64,000 bases of DNA, taken from Piscicola geometra. Its lineage: Eukaryota > Annelida > Clitellata > Hirudinida > Piscicolidae. Every line of letters starts with the position of its first letter. The first letter of the stretch is position 1. Where the stretch lies: positions 6,348,035 through 6,412,034 of the forward strand of contig OX030960.1 in the NCBI GenBank assembly GCA_943735955.1, written 5' to 3'. Under the pieces are notes generated by a model. The model was not told where the DNA came from. It saw only the letters and a program-made list of their open reading frames with translations, and did no database searches. This document shows positions 38,388 through 49,824 of this stretch, piece by piece. The translations under genes and the position numbers were made by a program.

Positions 38388-38889
38388 AACAATAGTATTA
38401 AAAATGAAAATAGTAACATTACTACTAATAATAATAGCAATATGAATAAATATTATGAACAATAATAATTATTATTATTACCGTTCGGTTCTTTTTTATT
38501 TGTCTCCAGGCATAATCATCAGCAAAGTATTCTAGCTTCCTGTCACCTGCTCCAACAGTGGTGCTTTTGTGTCCCGTATTAGTATGTTTGTGAGGGCATC
38601 TGGTGTTTGAAATCGTTGACGTTGGCGTGTGGTTGTGGTGTTGCTTTACTCGTGGTGATCTTGTAGTGGTTGTTTCAGGTGTGTTATAGTGGTGTTTTCT
38701 AGTTTATGTCTTGTAGTTGTGGGTTGGGTTTGTGTCGTAGGGGTGGTTGTGGTAGTGTGCACGTTCATCCGCATGTGTTGCACATTAAGTTTCTCTATCC
38801 AACTGAAAAGCTATCACGCCTGCCCTTGCATTCATCAACCCCTCTTGCCGCCCATCTTTGCTGCTCCGCCATTGTGACCCACCCTGCCA

Positions 38890-39072
38890 TCATCAGTATG
38901 ATCATCATGACCAACATCATCATCATCATTACCAACATCATCATCATCATCATTACCAACATCATCATCATTACCAACATCATCATCAACACCATCATCA
39001 TCATCATCAGCACTCCACTTCACCTGCTCCGAGCTAGAGCACTACCTCAATTACTTGTATTATTCTTTATTT

Positions 39073-39110
<38 letters not shown>
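38890..39110 (+). repeat. (CAT)n with ACCAA breaks, then (GTT)n
   Basis: ATCATC/ACCAACATC units at 38890-39010 and twelve or so GTT units at 39074-39110. Confidence 0.9.
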
Positions 39111-39111
<1 letters not shown>

Positions 39112-39219
39112 CTTCACTGTTCCGTCCGATTCAGTGTTATGTTATGTTGCTGCTGCTGTTGTTAGTGTAGTTTTATTTGACGTTCACTGCAACATTTATT
39201 GAACGCCTTCGTTTCTAGC

Positions 39220-39325
39220 GAATCAAGAGTGTGTGTGTGTGTTTGTGTGTGTTTGTGTGTGTGCGTGTGTGTTTGTGTGTGTGTGTGTGTTTGTGTGTGT
39301 GCGTATGTGTGTGGGTGTGAGTGTG
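39220..39325 (+). repeat. Imperfect (GT)n tract
   Basis: GTGTGTGT with GTTT and GCGT interruptions. Confidence 0.9.
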
Positions 39326-39708
39326 TTAAGACGGCTAGAAGTGCAATGGTAGTTTAAAAGTGGTGCTATCCCGAAGTCTGCGTGTCATGATGAGACTGTT
39401 GCAGTAATGCTGACACCGTAACTTGTATTATTTGCATTGAAAAGTATCTTCTATTGCTTCTTCACACAGCCACCGGCTTTCTTCTGACACCGTCATTAAC
39501 CATCAGTATCTAGATGTCATCAGTTGCCTGAGATTTCGTGTGTGTAGCCTGTGCGGTGTTTGCTCTAACAGGTTAGTCGAGAGTTTTTGCCATTTAGTGT
39601 GTGTGTGTTGGTTTGTTGTCAGAAGCTTCTATGGTCCTAGAGCACATAGTCTCTCCTTTCGTCACAGCCACGTGTTTTAATGATCATGTTGAGGGGAAAT
39701 TAGCGCTG

Positions 39709-39812
39709 GCTGGATGGATGGATGGCTGGCTGGATGGATGGATGGATGACTGGCTGGATGGCTGGATGGATCGATGGCTGGATGGCTGGATGGGTGGATG
39801 GATGGATGGATA
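39709..39812 (+). repeat. (GGAT)n/(GGCT)n tetranucleotide array
   Basis: Alternating TGGATGGA and TGGCTGGA units. The Trp/Asp-rich frame is a repeat artefact. Confidence 0.9.
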
Positions 39813-40229
39813 ATGTGATGTTGATTGTTGATATTAAAGTTCGGCCTTGATCACGTCGGTCGTCATTTTGCATTTTTGAATTTAATTTAATTTTGAATTA
39901 AATTCTCCTGGATTTACGTTCCGTTGTTTGGAAATGCAGTCTTTGAAGGATAATAGTTGTAGTTTTGATTTTAGAATAATTATAATGTATGAATATTTAA
40001 ATTGTTGAAAATATGTTTATGCATGAAGTGACCTTGTGAGTCTGAATTGATATTTTCTACTTCATTCAAATTCACGAACATTTGTTCGCAATTGCATAAC
40101 TTATTCGTTGCTGTTTCACGTTAAACTCTTAAAAATTGTTTTTTCTTACTAAAATTCAAAACTCAATGGGCTGTCCCGTGTCCCATAAAAGCCGGCACCC
40201 AAGACATTTATTAACCCATTAACGCATAC

Positions 40230-41879
40230 TGTCCTTTTTTAAGGACAGCAATAAAAAGTTTTTTTTATAATAGTTATCTTGATTATATTTATTATCTTTG
40301 CAATTAATCCTGTCCTATATAAACTGAAGTCTTTGTTAAAAAAAAATTTTGTGATTTGAAATTGATAAATTGTTTCGATATTCTGATTTTTCAAGGCGAT
40401 AACTAAATTTTTTGTGTTTTTGTCATGGCTCATGAAAAAAAGTTAGTTATAATTTTATTTAATGTCTACCATTCATAATTTATAATATTATTTTATTGTT
40501 ATCCATTCTTATATCTTATTTTAAAATAAATTTCATTTTACATGTAATATTATTTCCAAAAACTGTGTTTTATTGAGTGTCCTTTTTTAAGGACACTATG
40601 CAGTAATACAGATGGTAAAAAAAATTATTTTCAGATTCGCTCTTCATGAAGTCATTAGTATTTTGGAAGATGACAATGATTTCTTTTCAGCAGATATAGT
40701 CATGATTCCTCCTACTGACCCAAACTGCTCTGATGAGGATAGTGGACCCGAGGATGGTGAAGGTACCCTAGATAATTTATCAAGAAACCAGCTAAATGCA
40801 GAAGCAGAAATAGTAATTTCCAAAATTGGGGAAGAGAAAACCACTATAATTAGAGAAGAAACTGCTGTGAAAAGGCCAGCTAAAATAAATTTAAATTGAT
40901 CGGAGATGGACCAAAAAAGACATTACTACTGGATTATTGGCAGATAATAGTTCAGAGGACAAATCAAATTTAGAAAAAATGTCTCCTCTCACATTGTTCA
41001 ATTTATTTTTGGATGTACCAGTCATCAAGCTAATAACAGACATGTCAAATTTATATGACAGCCAAAAACTAAAACAGCTGAATGCTACTGAAAATGAATA
41101 TAGAGTGGTGCTGGCTTTACTCATGCTTTCAGGTTATGTTCCTTTTGCAAACCGCAGGATGTACTGGGAACAGAGCGACGATGTACACAATCTAGCTGTA
41201 AGCAATGCTATGACTGTCAACAGATTTGAAGAGTTATTAAGATATTTGCATTGCAATGACAACGAGAAAATTAATAAGTTAGACAAGATGGCCAAAGTGC
41301 GTCCATTATTTGATGCTATGAATGAAAGATTTCTCAAATTTTGGCCCAAAGAATGTCATTTGGCGATTGATGAATCAATGGTGCCATATTATGGAAGGCA
41401 TTCATCAAAACAGTTTATCAGAGGAAAACCCATAAGGTTTGGATATAAAGTTTGGTGTCTAAATAATAGGCTTGGGTATTGGGTAACCTGTTACCCGTAT
41501 CAAGGAGCCTCGGAAGAATTCAATAGCGAATTAGGACTTGGTGGATCGGGGGTATCTAAACTAATAAAATGCTTACCAAAAGACACTCCATGTTATACTG
41601 AAATATTTATAATTTTTTCATATGGTTTCAAACAGATCAAAAAAGAAAAAAAAGAATCCATGAATTTAGCTAAAAGCGTGTTGCAGATGTCCGATACGAT
41701 GGAAAAGATCATTTTATTGGTAAAATTGAAGATGGCCAAAAAAGATGCAAGTAATGTGGAAAGAAAGTGGAAAAAAAATGCCTTAAATGTAATTTAGCTT
41801 TACATTTGGAGTGCTTCAGCATCTACCACGAATCGTGATTACCGTCAGTAGCAACGCATAGTGTCCTTTTTTAAGGACA
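40230..41879. repeat. Three copies of an 18-bp palindrome in the piggyBac element
   Basis: TGTCCTTTTTTAAGGACA occurs at 40230-40247, 40578-40595 and 41862-41879. The arms TGTCCTT/AAGGACA are inverted repeats. The first copy follows the left terminal repeat, the second lies just before the transposase frame and the third follows it. These may be transposase or host binding sites, or hairpins. Confidence 0.85.
40612..41797 (+). pseudogene. piggyBac transposase, frameshifted and truncated
   Basis: An acidic N-terminal part (DEDSGPEDGEG) is open at 40612-40899. The frame is then lost and resumes near 40900 (RRWTKKDI) and in the open frame 40937-41797. Family motifs are RYLHCNDNEKI, HLAIDESMVPYYGRHSSKQ, RGKPIRFGYKVWCLN and a degraded LPKDTPCYTEIF. 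The first catalytic aspartate (AIDESM) is present. The expected second one, in a FDNFFTS-like motif, is missing, and the sequence there reads FIIFSYGFK. The Cys-rich C-terminal domain is not recognisable. It is judged inactive. Confidence 0.9.
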
Positions 41880-41936
41880 TTTTTTATTTTCATCATAACT
41901 TTTTTCGTATAAAATATTTTAGACTAGTTTTTTAAT

Positions 41937-41942
41937 TTTATT
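41937..41942 (-). terminator. Nearest candidate polyadenylation signal for the BMP gene, inside the transposon
   Basis: TTTATT on the plus strand, which is AATAAA on the BMP strand. A second lies at 41883-41888. None was found between the BMP stop (42191) and the transposon edge (42014). Confidence 0.35.
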
Positions 41943-42190
41943 TTTTAGAATCAGTTTTTCAATAAAATGTAAAAAAATTAATTAATTCCTTTGAGTCATG
42001 CGTTAATGGGTTAACTAACGGTCTCTAACGAGTGTATCAACATGAGATGGGCCATTTAAGAAACAACGAGGCGATGAGCCTAGGCGCTAGTCAAGCTCCG
42101 GTTGTCGACTTCCAGCAACCAACCATCTCAACGCATAAGAAGAAAAAGTTAATGTAAGAATACAAGCGTAAGCAGTAACTGCTCTAACAG

Positions 42191-45100
42191 TCAGTGACAG
42201 CCACACGCCCTGACGATCATGTTCTTGTACTTGTTGACGGCGATGCTGTCGTTCACCTCGAAGTAGATGACAGGCTGCATGGCCAGCTTGGTGGGCGCGC
42301 AGCAGGGCTTCGGCACGCTGGAGGGAGTGATGAGGTGGATGAGCGTCTGCACCACAGCGTGGTTGGTGGCGTTCATGTGAGCGTTGAGCGGGAAAGGACA
42401 TTCGCCGTTGCAGTGGTACGCCGCATAGCCCGCTGGAGCGATCACCCAGTCCTAAAAAGAGTTGATTGAGTGGGTGAGATAGAAATATAAGCATGGGTTT
42501 TGTCGACTCACCATCCATCCGAGCTGCTTGAAGCTCACGTACATCGACCTTCGTTGGCACCACCTGCTCTTGCGTTTGTCTGCCGTTTTTGTGAGTTTTG
42601 AATCATCAAATGAAGCAATGGGAAAAATAGAATTAAAACGACTGGGACTTTATTTAGTCTGTTTTAAACGCTTTTAAGAATCATAGGTCATAAATGCTTT
42701 TTGAGTGTTCGAACAAATGTTTCTCTCCCGTTATATTGGTAAATTATTCAACGCCACTCCATCAAGAAATGTGGGAAAAATTGTCTATGCATCTTGCGCA
42801 TTTTTATTTACAAAAAACTAAAGAGTACTTTTAAAATATATTTGAGAATATACATAATAATAATAATAATAAGGCTATTGTGGAAAATTATAGCCATTGA
42901 AAACACTTGAAACTGCAAGTAGCACACGAAAAGCATCACAAAGAGCCGTGGTCGGATTAAATGAAACCATAACCCTCAGATAAGATGCTCTAATGATAGA
43001 CAAGTGACTGCAGTTAGATGAGATACGAGGCCTTGATGGCATTGGAATGGCTTTTATGCGGTGCAAACACCGTTCTATCTGTCAGCCTTGAGGAATGTTG
43101 TCAATATAGATGCCAATTCAAGGGCCTTAAGTGATCACTTGGTTTTTTTGTTGTATTGACCTTTCAGGAAGTCTTTACGCAAGTAGATATATCTTTCTAT
43201 ACTTAAAGTAATGATCTTACTTGTGAAAATATCTATCCATTGCCAAAATATATAAATATAGATGAAAATCTGAGATATAAGTAAAAAAATGAATGAAAAG
43301 CATGCGTCAGCCAGTCAAACTCACTGTGGCTTCGTTGATATCTGGAGTGGTTCTTGTGGTAAGAGTGGTAGGAGAAAGAAGAAAACAACGAATCCGACGG
43401 AAGGGTTGAAGGATTGTGGTATGTCTTCGATGCTCTCTTAGTTCTTTTCAGGTTGAACGAAGCTTCTGTGTTTACGACTTGAAACATCGACACCAGCAGA
43501 GCGCTTTTCTGCATGCGTTCGTGGCCTTTGTGAAAGCCGAAGAGACTCGGGTCCACGGACTTGCCTGCATAAAAGTTCAATAGGGTAATAGTCATAAAAA
43601 CAACAAATCGTAGAAGTATTCACAGCACTGTGGAAAAACTGTTTAGTTTTCAAATTCTCGCTTTGATTCTCAAATGATTTGATAAGAATCCATTATATAT
43701 CGTAATATATTTATTGTAATGCGTTGAAGTGCAGTATCTTAATTAGTTTAGTTTAGGATTTTTAACCACTGCAGGTATTTTAACCTCTATATCATCCTAC
43801 TCCACAAACCTTCAGAGTCGACAAAGTAAAGAACCATGCCATGGTTCAAACTCGAGTTTTTCAACCACTCCTTGATCAATGCACTCATGTCCAACGCAGG
43901 CCACTCCCTCTTAGAAAGGTCCAGTCGTCTGGACAGTACCAGCTGCTGTGTCCAAGGACTTGCATCGGAAGGAAGGGTGGTTTTAATTGTTTGAAAAAGT
44001 TTTGCCATAATTATGCCCATGTTTTTTAAGTATTGTTGCTAAATTTCATAAAGGTGTAAAAAAAACTAGTTGTGTTTGGCAGTGGAGAATTTGAAAATCT
44101 GCCGTTTTTAGGCTGTCAATATAAGTTTATCTTCATTGAGCGACTTTTAAATTTAACCCAAAACGCTTAAAATTGTGCATGAATATTTTCCCCATTAAAT
44201 CAATAACATTAAAAATTGAACATTAAACTCAAAAAGGTTTTTTAGACATCTGTCAGCGTTACAAAATCTTTGTCATCATCAATTTACTGTTTTTCAGCAG
44301 AGTGCTTACTAAAGCTTTTCATAAAATGCATTAAAGGAGATTAAAAGACAATAACCTTCATGCCGAACGCACAATAGCTCCTATTACAATACAGCTATCA
44401 TATAATTAATACTACATTGGTGTTAAGACTAAAAAAATAAAATATCTAAAAAACAAAATATCTAAAAAACAATCGATAAAAATAAATTATTGCAACAATC
44501 TCAATATGAAAACAGCTATAAAGTTAAAATTATAAAAAAAAGCATCACCAACACCATTAACAACATCAGTAACAACATCAACAACAGCACCCGCTTCAAT
44601 ATCACCTGGTAGTATCATGAGAGATTCTGTAAATTTGAATTTCTAAGTTTGTTTCTAAAACATGCCTATTTTTATTTTTTCCTTTTGTATCAATAATATT
44701 ATTTTTGTTATTTTTATTGATATTGGAGGTATATTCACTTTGCATATAATTTTTATTTTTATAACTAATGATCTTTTTATTCAAATTTAAACTATTTACA
44801 TTCTTATTTCTATTTTGCGTCCTTCTCCGAAATGTATATGTATCAGGGCGTTTGTCATAATAAGAATCATACAAATACTTTTTAGTATTTAAATTATTTT
44901 TTGTATTTTTTAAATTACCAATTCTATTGACTCTAGTGTAGGCTTGACGTTTTTCGGGTTTGTTTGTTTTGAGTACGTGATTGCTGTAGTGGTAGAAGAA
45001 GTTGCTTGAGGTGGTCTGGCCCTCTCTGGAAGGTCTCATGCTAGCACCGTCAACTCTGTTGTGAACCACTTGCTTGTTGAAGTCAATGAAAGTTTTGTGA

Positions 45101-47721
45101 GTTGTGCTGCTGTTTTTGCTGTTCTTGATGTAGTCACTGCAACCACGGCACGCGTCCCTCCTACTTTGAATACTTTTCTTTTTCTTGGGAAGGATCTTGA
45201 GATAAGTCTTGAGGACATGATGTGTTGGTTGAACGTGAGAAAGATCAAAATTCAAGAAAACCGCGTGATGGGAGGGATGTTTGTGGGAAGGGTATTCGTA
45301 CAGAGGGGAGTTGTAGCTACGTTGCTCGGTCACTGAAAAGGAGGTTGAATATAAGAGTTTAAAACTTTCAAACCACAATTGTCTCAAAACGTCTTTATGG
45401 TTTCAAAAATGGATTATGTTTTTAAGAAAAACAAAAGCCTTAAATAGAATTCGATCGTTCCAAGAAGCGAACATGGTTTTGAATCTGAATCTAAACCGTG
45501 CGTCGGCTCTTACGAGATAAAAATAGTAAATTTTAAAAGAAATAAAATATTTAAAACTCTATTAAAAATGAAATCAGGCATTGAAGAAGTTTCAGAATAC
45601 TCCTCTAAGAAGACTTCCTATAATAGCAGCAGTAAAAAATGAAGGTATTCATAATTAAACGCATTTATAAATGAACTTCAAGCAAAATATATAAAAATAA
45701 AAGTTTAAAAATATATATAACTATTAAAGTAGCAAAATATTTGGAGAGCTTGAGAGCAGGCAAAAAGGAATGGCTTGCAGGGTAGTTATTGCGGAGGAGG
45801 GATGCAAGAGAGGGCAGCTGTTGGTGTTATGACAAGCTAAATGCTTGTTGTTTTAAACTGTCATGTTCGCGTTTGTGATCATGCAAAGAGAGTTATTATT
45901 AGAGCTGTACCGAAAGAATGATTATCCCTTTTTACGAATAAGAACGGTGAATGAAATAGATCTGAAAGCACTATTCGGTCAGACAAAATAGTTATTGATT
46001 ACACCTTTGAGTATTGAAGCAAAAGCGAAACACATTTTTGGATCAGCTTTAGTTTTATCAATGATTTCCTCAGTGCTACCATAAAATTTTTCACATTTCT
46101 ACTAAGAATGTTATTATTTGCGATGATGATAAGATTCAAACTTTGTATATTTAAAGGCATGGCTAAATCCTTTATAGAAAAAGAAAACTGATGGAGTAAA
46201 AGTACTTCTAAATGGTTCGGAAACGAAAGTAAAATTGAATGAATTATTCAACGAGAGTAGAAAGAAAGAGAAAGCTCCAAGTTAAGAGAGTGAATGTATG
46301 GAATGAGCAATATAAATTAGGAAGAAGGACCAAAAATAGAATAAACTAGAAAAAAAAGAAATGTTTTGAAAAATATGTTGAAACAAATATTGGATTCAAA
46401 TGTTATGGAGAATGATGACGATCAGTTGGGCAAAAATATGATTTTAGAACTACAGAAACAAGTGCAAAGTATAATTAAAACAACTAATAACTACACCACT
46501 AAAAACACTACAAGCATGGGAAAAAAGCATCAAAATCTAAATAATTCACAAGATAAAATTTTAAAAAAAATTAATGACAATCACTTTATAACTCCAACCA
46601 TGGTCCATGAAGCACTGGATCACATCGGCATCTTCGAGGGCATTCCAAAACTCTTCTTCTTCATTGAATTCATCTTCTTTTCCACTTTTCCTCTCATTTT
46701 TGTTTTCATTTTCATCATTTAAATCATTCTCCTCGTCAACATCATCACCCTCTTCCTTCTCGTTATAGGCTTCTCTAACAAAGGTTGTTTGATCTCTTTG
46801 CTTTCTTCCAATGATTCTTTTTAGTTTTCTTTCTTTTCGATCGCCATCCTTCTTCGAAGCATGATGCTGTTCCAGCTGCTTGCTGTTGAGCACTTGTCGG
46901 TACAGTCGCAGCATGAAGGAGGAGGCCATGCGGGCACTCTTCAGCGAAGAGAGGCCAATGTTCGGCTGCTGCTCCAAGCCAAACATCTTCAGAATGTTTT
47001 TTTCTATGCTTTTTTTCTCGTCTGCTGTTAGTTTATCGACGGCGATAATCTCTTTACTCTCGTCATTTTGATATTGTTCAATACTCGCGTCTTTTTTATT
47101 GATTTCTTCCTCTAATGGGCCTGTCTCAGCGCTTTCTCTTTTGAATCTTCTATGCGCAGAAGAATTATCATCATCATCTTCATCTTCATCATCCTCATCT
47201 TCATCTTCATCATCTTCATCTTCATCATCTTCATCATCATCGTCGAAATTACCATCATCATCATCGTCGAAATTACCATCATCATCGTCTTCATCCTCAT
47301 TCTCATCATCATGATCAAAATTATCATCATCATCATTATTATCATCATCATCCTCCTCATCATCTTCATCAGTCCTTAAAACTTCTGCGTCTTCAGCGAG
47401 GTTTCCATCGTTGAGAACTTTTTTGAGGCTGTTGTTCTTGTCGGGAAGAGTTGGGGACGAGGTGGTGGTGGCGTGCATGGAGTCAAATAGAAGAGGAATA
47501 AGTGAGTTTGGGAAGGATGACAATGAAGAAGGAGAAGATGATGATAAGACGGGTATTGATGATATTAGAGAGGGGCCAGATTTTGAGTTATTAGTATCAT
47601 TACCATATAAAAGAGTTTCTTGGCAAATGACGATGAAGAAAAAAGAAAGAAGGAGAAAATAATAAGCTTTTGATTTATTCTGCATGACCCTGTTTTTCTT
47701 TTGGTGTTTTATCGGTTTCAA
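42191..47721 (-). CDS. BMP5-8/60A-type TGF-beta ligand with greatly enlarged prodomain
   Basis: Six exons: 47721-46599, 45332-44606, 43958-43810, 43564-43325, 42579-42512 and 42451-42191. Phases match and the total is 855 aa, against roughly 400-450 for family members. Signal peptide region: [15 protein letters not shown]. Prodomain motifs: [57 protein letters not shown] and [14 protein letters not shown]. An acidic Asp/Glu tract spans residues about 117-185, followed by RRFKR. A Lys/Asn-rich insertion fills much of exon 2. The expected furin site RTKR precedes the mature domain. The cystine-knot domain has [45 protein letters not shown] and RACGCH at the stop. The secreted dimer should signal through type I/II serine kinase receptors and Smad1/5. 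The orthology group is inferred from mature-domain motifs. Confidence 0.95.
47100..47370. repeat. (GAT/CAT)n coding repeat in BMP exon 1
   Basis: Imperfect ATC/TTC triplets on the plus strand encode the Asp/Glu-rich prodomain tract on the minus strand. Ser- and Ile-rich plus-strand frames are shadows. Confidence 0.9.
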
Positions 47722-49824
47722 AATTCTACAAGCTACGAAGAAAGCTTGTGTAGTTTCAGTAGTAGCTTTTTTGACTATGTTCGAACAATATTACTTTAAA
47801 AAACATAATTGAGAATAGTTAATTCTTCAAACTATGCAAAACCAGTGTGTAACTATCCTCCAGTAAGTTTTTGCTGTTTGAAAATCTTGAAGCCTTCTTA
47901 GGTTTTGGTATGACAATGCAAAGTAGAAGTGGACTTGAAGTGTTAGCCAAACGTCAGATGTTCTTTAATGGCTCAACAAAAATAACTCGGGTTAAACATT
48001 TTAAGGCTTTGAATATTCCTGATGGAAGTGTCAGAAGCAATAGCAAAGAATCGCTTATGGCCAAACCATTTTTTGAAAATTCTAGCCTTCATTTTGCACG
48101 TTTATGACTCTTAACAATACGGGCTCGTCAATCGTTTCGTAAAGCCTGCAAAAGTTAAAAGTATCCACGCTTCTTAAAGTTTGATGACAGACCAACTTGA
48201 AGTTTGCCTAGCGGGTTGTGGCTCCAGTATTTGTACAAACACACGTGTATACGCAAACATCTTTGAATGTGGGCATATAGATCTATATCAATATTTTATT
48301 TTCTAAAAATCTATACATTTAGACACACATCTACACATATGTTCAATGAACATTGTTCCTACATAAACTCACAATATATTAAGAAACAATCAGCCAATAG
48401 GCATCCACGCATCAGCATAAGACACATTTTTCGGCAGCTTTGATGACGACCTTGGAGAAAGAGGCACAGTTAGTCGTGCAATTGTTATAAGGTGCTTCAG
48501 ATTAATCTATCAGCGCTAAAACCCTTTCGTTCTTAAAATCTGGGTGTGGAAAGAGAATGTGAGTAATGAAGATGATGAGGTATTGGTGATGATTGAAGTT
48601 CAAACTGTTTGAATTAAAGACCAAATGCCGACTTTTATTACAGATTAGCGTTTCAATAAGTTTATTGTTTATAGTTTATAGTGCAGTGATGGTCTCCTTA
48701 GTGATAGCCGATTGTGCGTCGTCCAATAAATGCCAACGGCAACAAAGGCCTGTCAATCAGACACTCAGAGTGACAAGCGTCAAAGATCTCCTGCTTAAGA
48801 GCCATTCACTGCGCAGCCTCCATGCACTGTTGTTTGAAAAGATCGATCATTTATTCTCTCTGTTTTTAACCATATCTATTTAAAACAATTCAACTTCAAG
48901 TTTTATCTTTGTCAATCGTGGGAAAAGCCTTATCCATAATTTATCTAGATTTATTTTGAATTCATCTGTATTTTTTATCTGTTACGACTTCACCAGGCAA
49001 ACCGTTCAACACTGAGGAAATTCAGTTTGAAAAGAAATAGTAAGATCTTCTTCAAACAAAAAATTGGCCTTCTTATAAATTTTGTTTGTATTAAAAAATC
49101 CGTTTGAAGGATGCCAGACTGTTGAAGGCTTCCAAAACAATTGGTTTTCCGCAGTTTACATTATGGTGCAATGCATTCAAGTCTGCATAAACAATCCCCT
49201 CCATCACCCTCGATCACTTAGCATCACTCTTCCTTTCTCCACTCAATCATCAATCGCAGAGTTTTATTTGTTTTGTTTTATTATTTTTCCAAACGATGCA
49301 TATTCATTCAGCGTAATTATTCTTTTTTAAAAAGTGCGGCTTTTGCTTGTTAAAGGTGCATCAAGACTCAAGCTATGTGCAACCATGCATTTGTGCACTC
49401 GGCACTTCTCATAAAGATACTGAGAAGTTTGTGCAGAAAGTTTTTAGCTACTTTTAATGCAATTTTTATGCCTCCAGAAACATTTTCTTTTTGCAACTCA
49501 TCAGTGTGTATTGTCTCAGACGGTATGTTATAGACTACAACTTTTAGTTATTTAAGCCTATGAAAACCTTCGCTTAAATTCAAAAAACTTTAAAAATTTA
49601 ATGTTTTTTCTTTGGTGGCTCTGACGTCACAAGCAACAACTTCAAAGATATTTGGTTTTTATTTTTGTAAACCATCTGCCATCCATTTATAGAAAAAAAC
49701 TTTTTTGTTAGAGTTTTTTTTTCATGAAACTGAAAATCATCGAAATTGGATCTTGGTCTAATTTACTTTTTTTAATCGAATCAAAGTTTTGAAGTTTTTC
49801 AAAAAGTAGAAAAACGTTCGAAAG
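47722..49824. other. Spacer upstream of the BMP gene and of the gene at 49825
   Basis: It should hold two divergent promoters. Short plus frames at 47871-48107, 48593-48883 (with a hydrophobic stretch LLFIVYSAVMVSLVIADC) and 49082-49330 show no recognisable family or clear splice partners and are not called. Confidence 0.45.

Larger units (their letters stand above)
37636..40210. other. Simple-repeat-rich region downstream of the KASH gene
   Basis: It should contain the KASH 3' UTR. Apart from microsatellites (listed separately) no exon is supported. The plus frames at 37988-38386 and 38706-39170 mostly translate repeats. Confidence 0.55.
40211..42014 (+). mobile_element. piggyBac-type DNA transposon, decayed copy with both ends
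   Basis: TTAA target duplications at 40211-40214 and 42011-42014 flank terminal inverted repeats: CCCATTAACGCAT at the left end and its exact reverse complement at the right end. A broken piggyBac transposase lies between. TTAA targeting is diagnostic of this superfamily. The copy sits 177 bp from the BMP gene's stop codon. Confidence 0.92.

Noticed and set aside
46366..46722. Plus-strand 118-aa frame
   Set aside because: It overlaps the end of BMP exon 1 antisense and has AT-rich composition without motifs.
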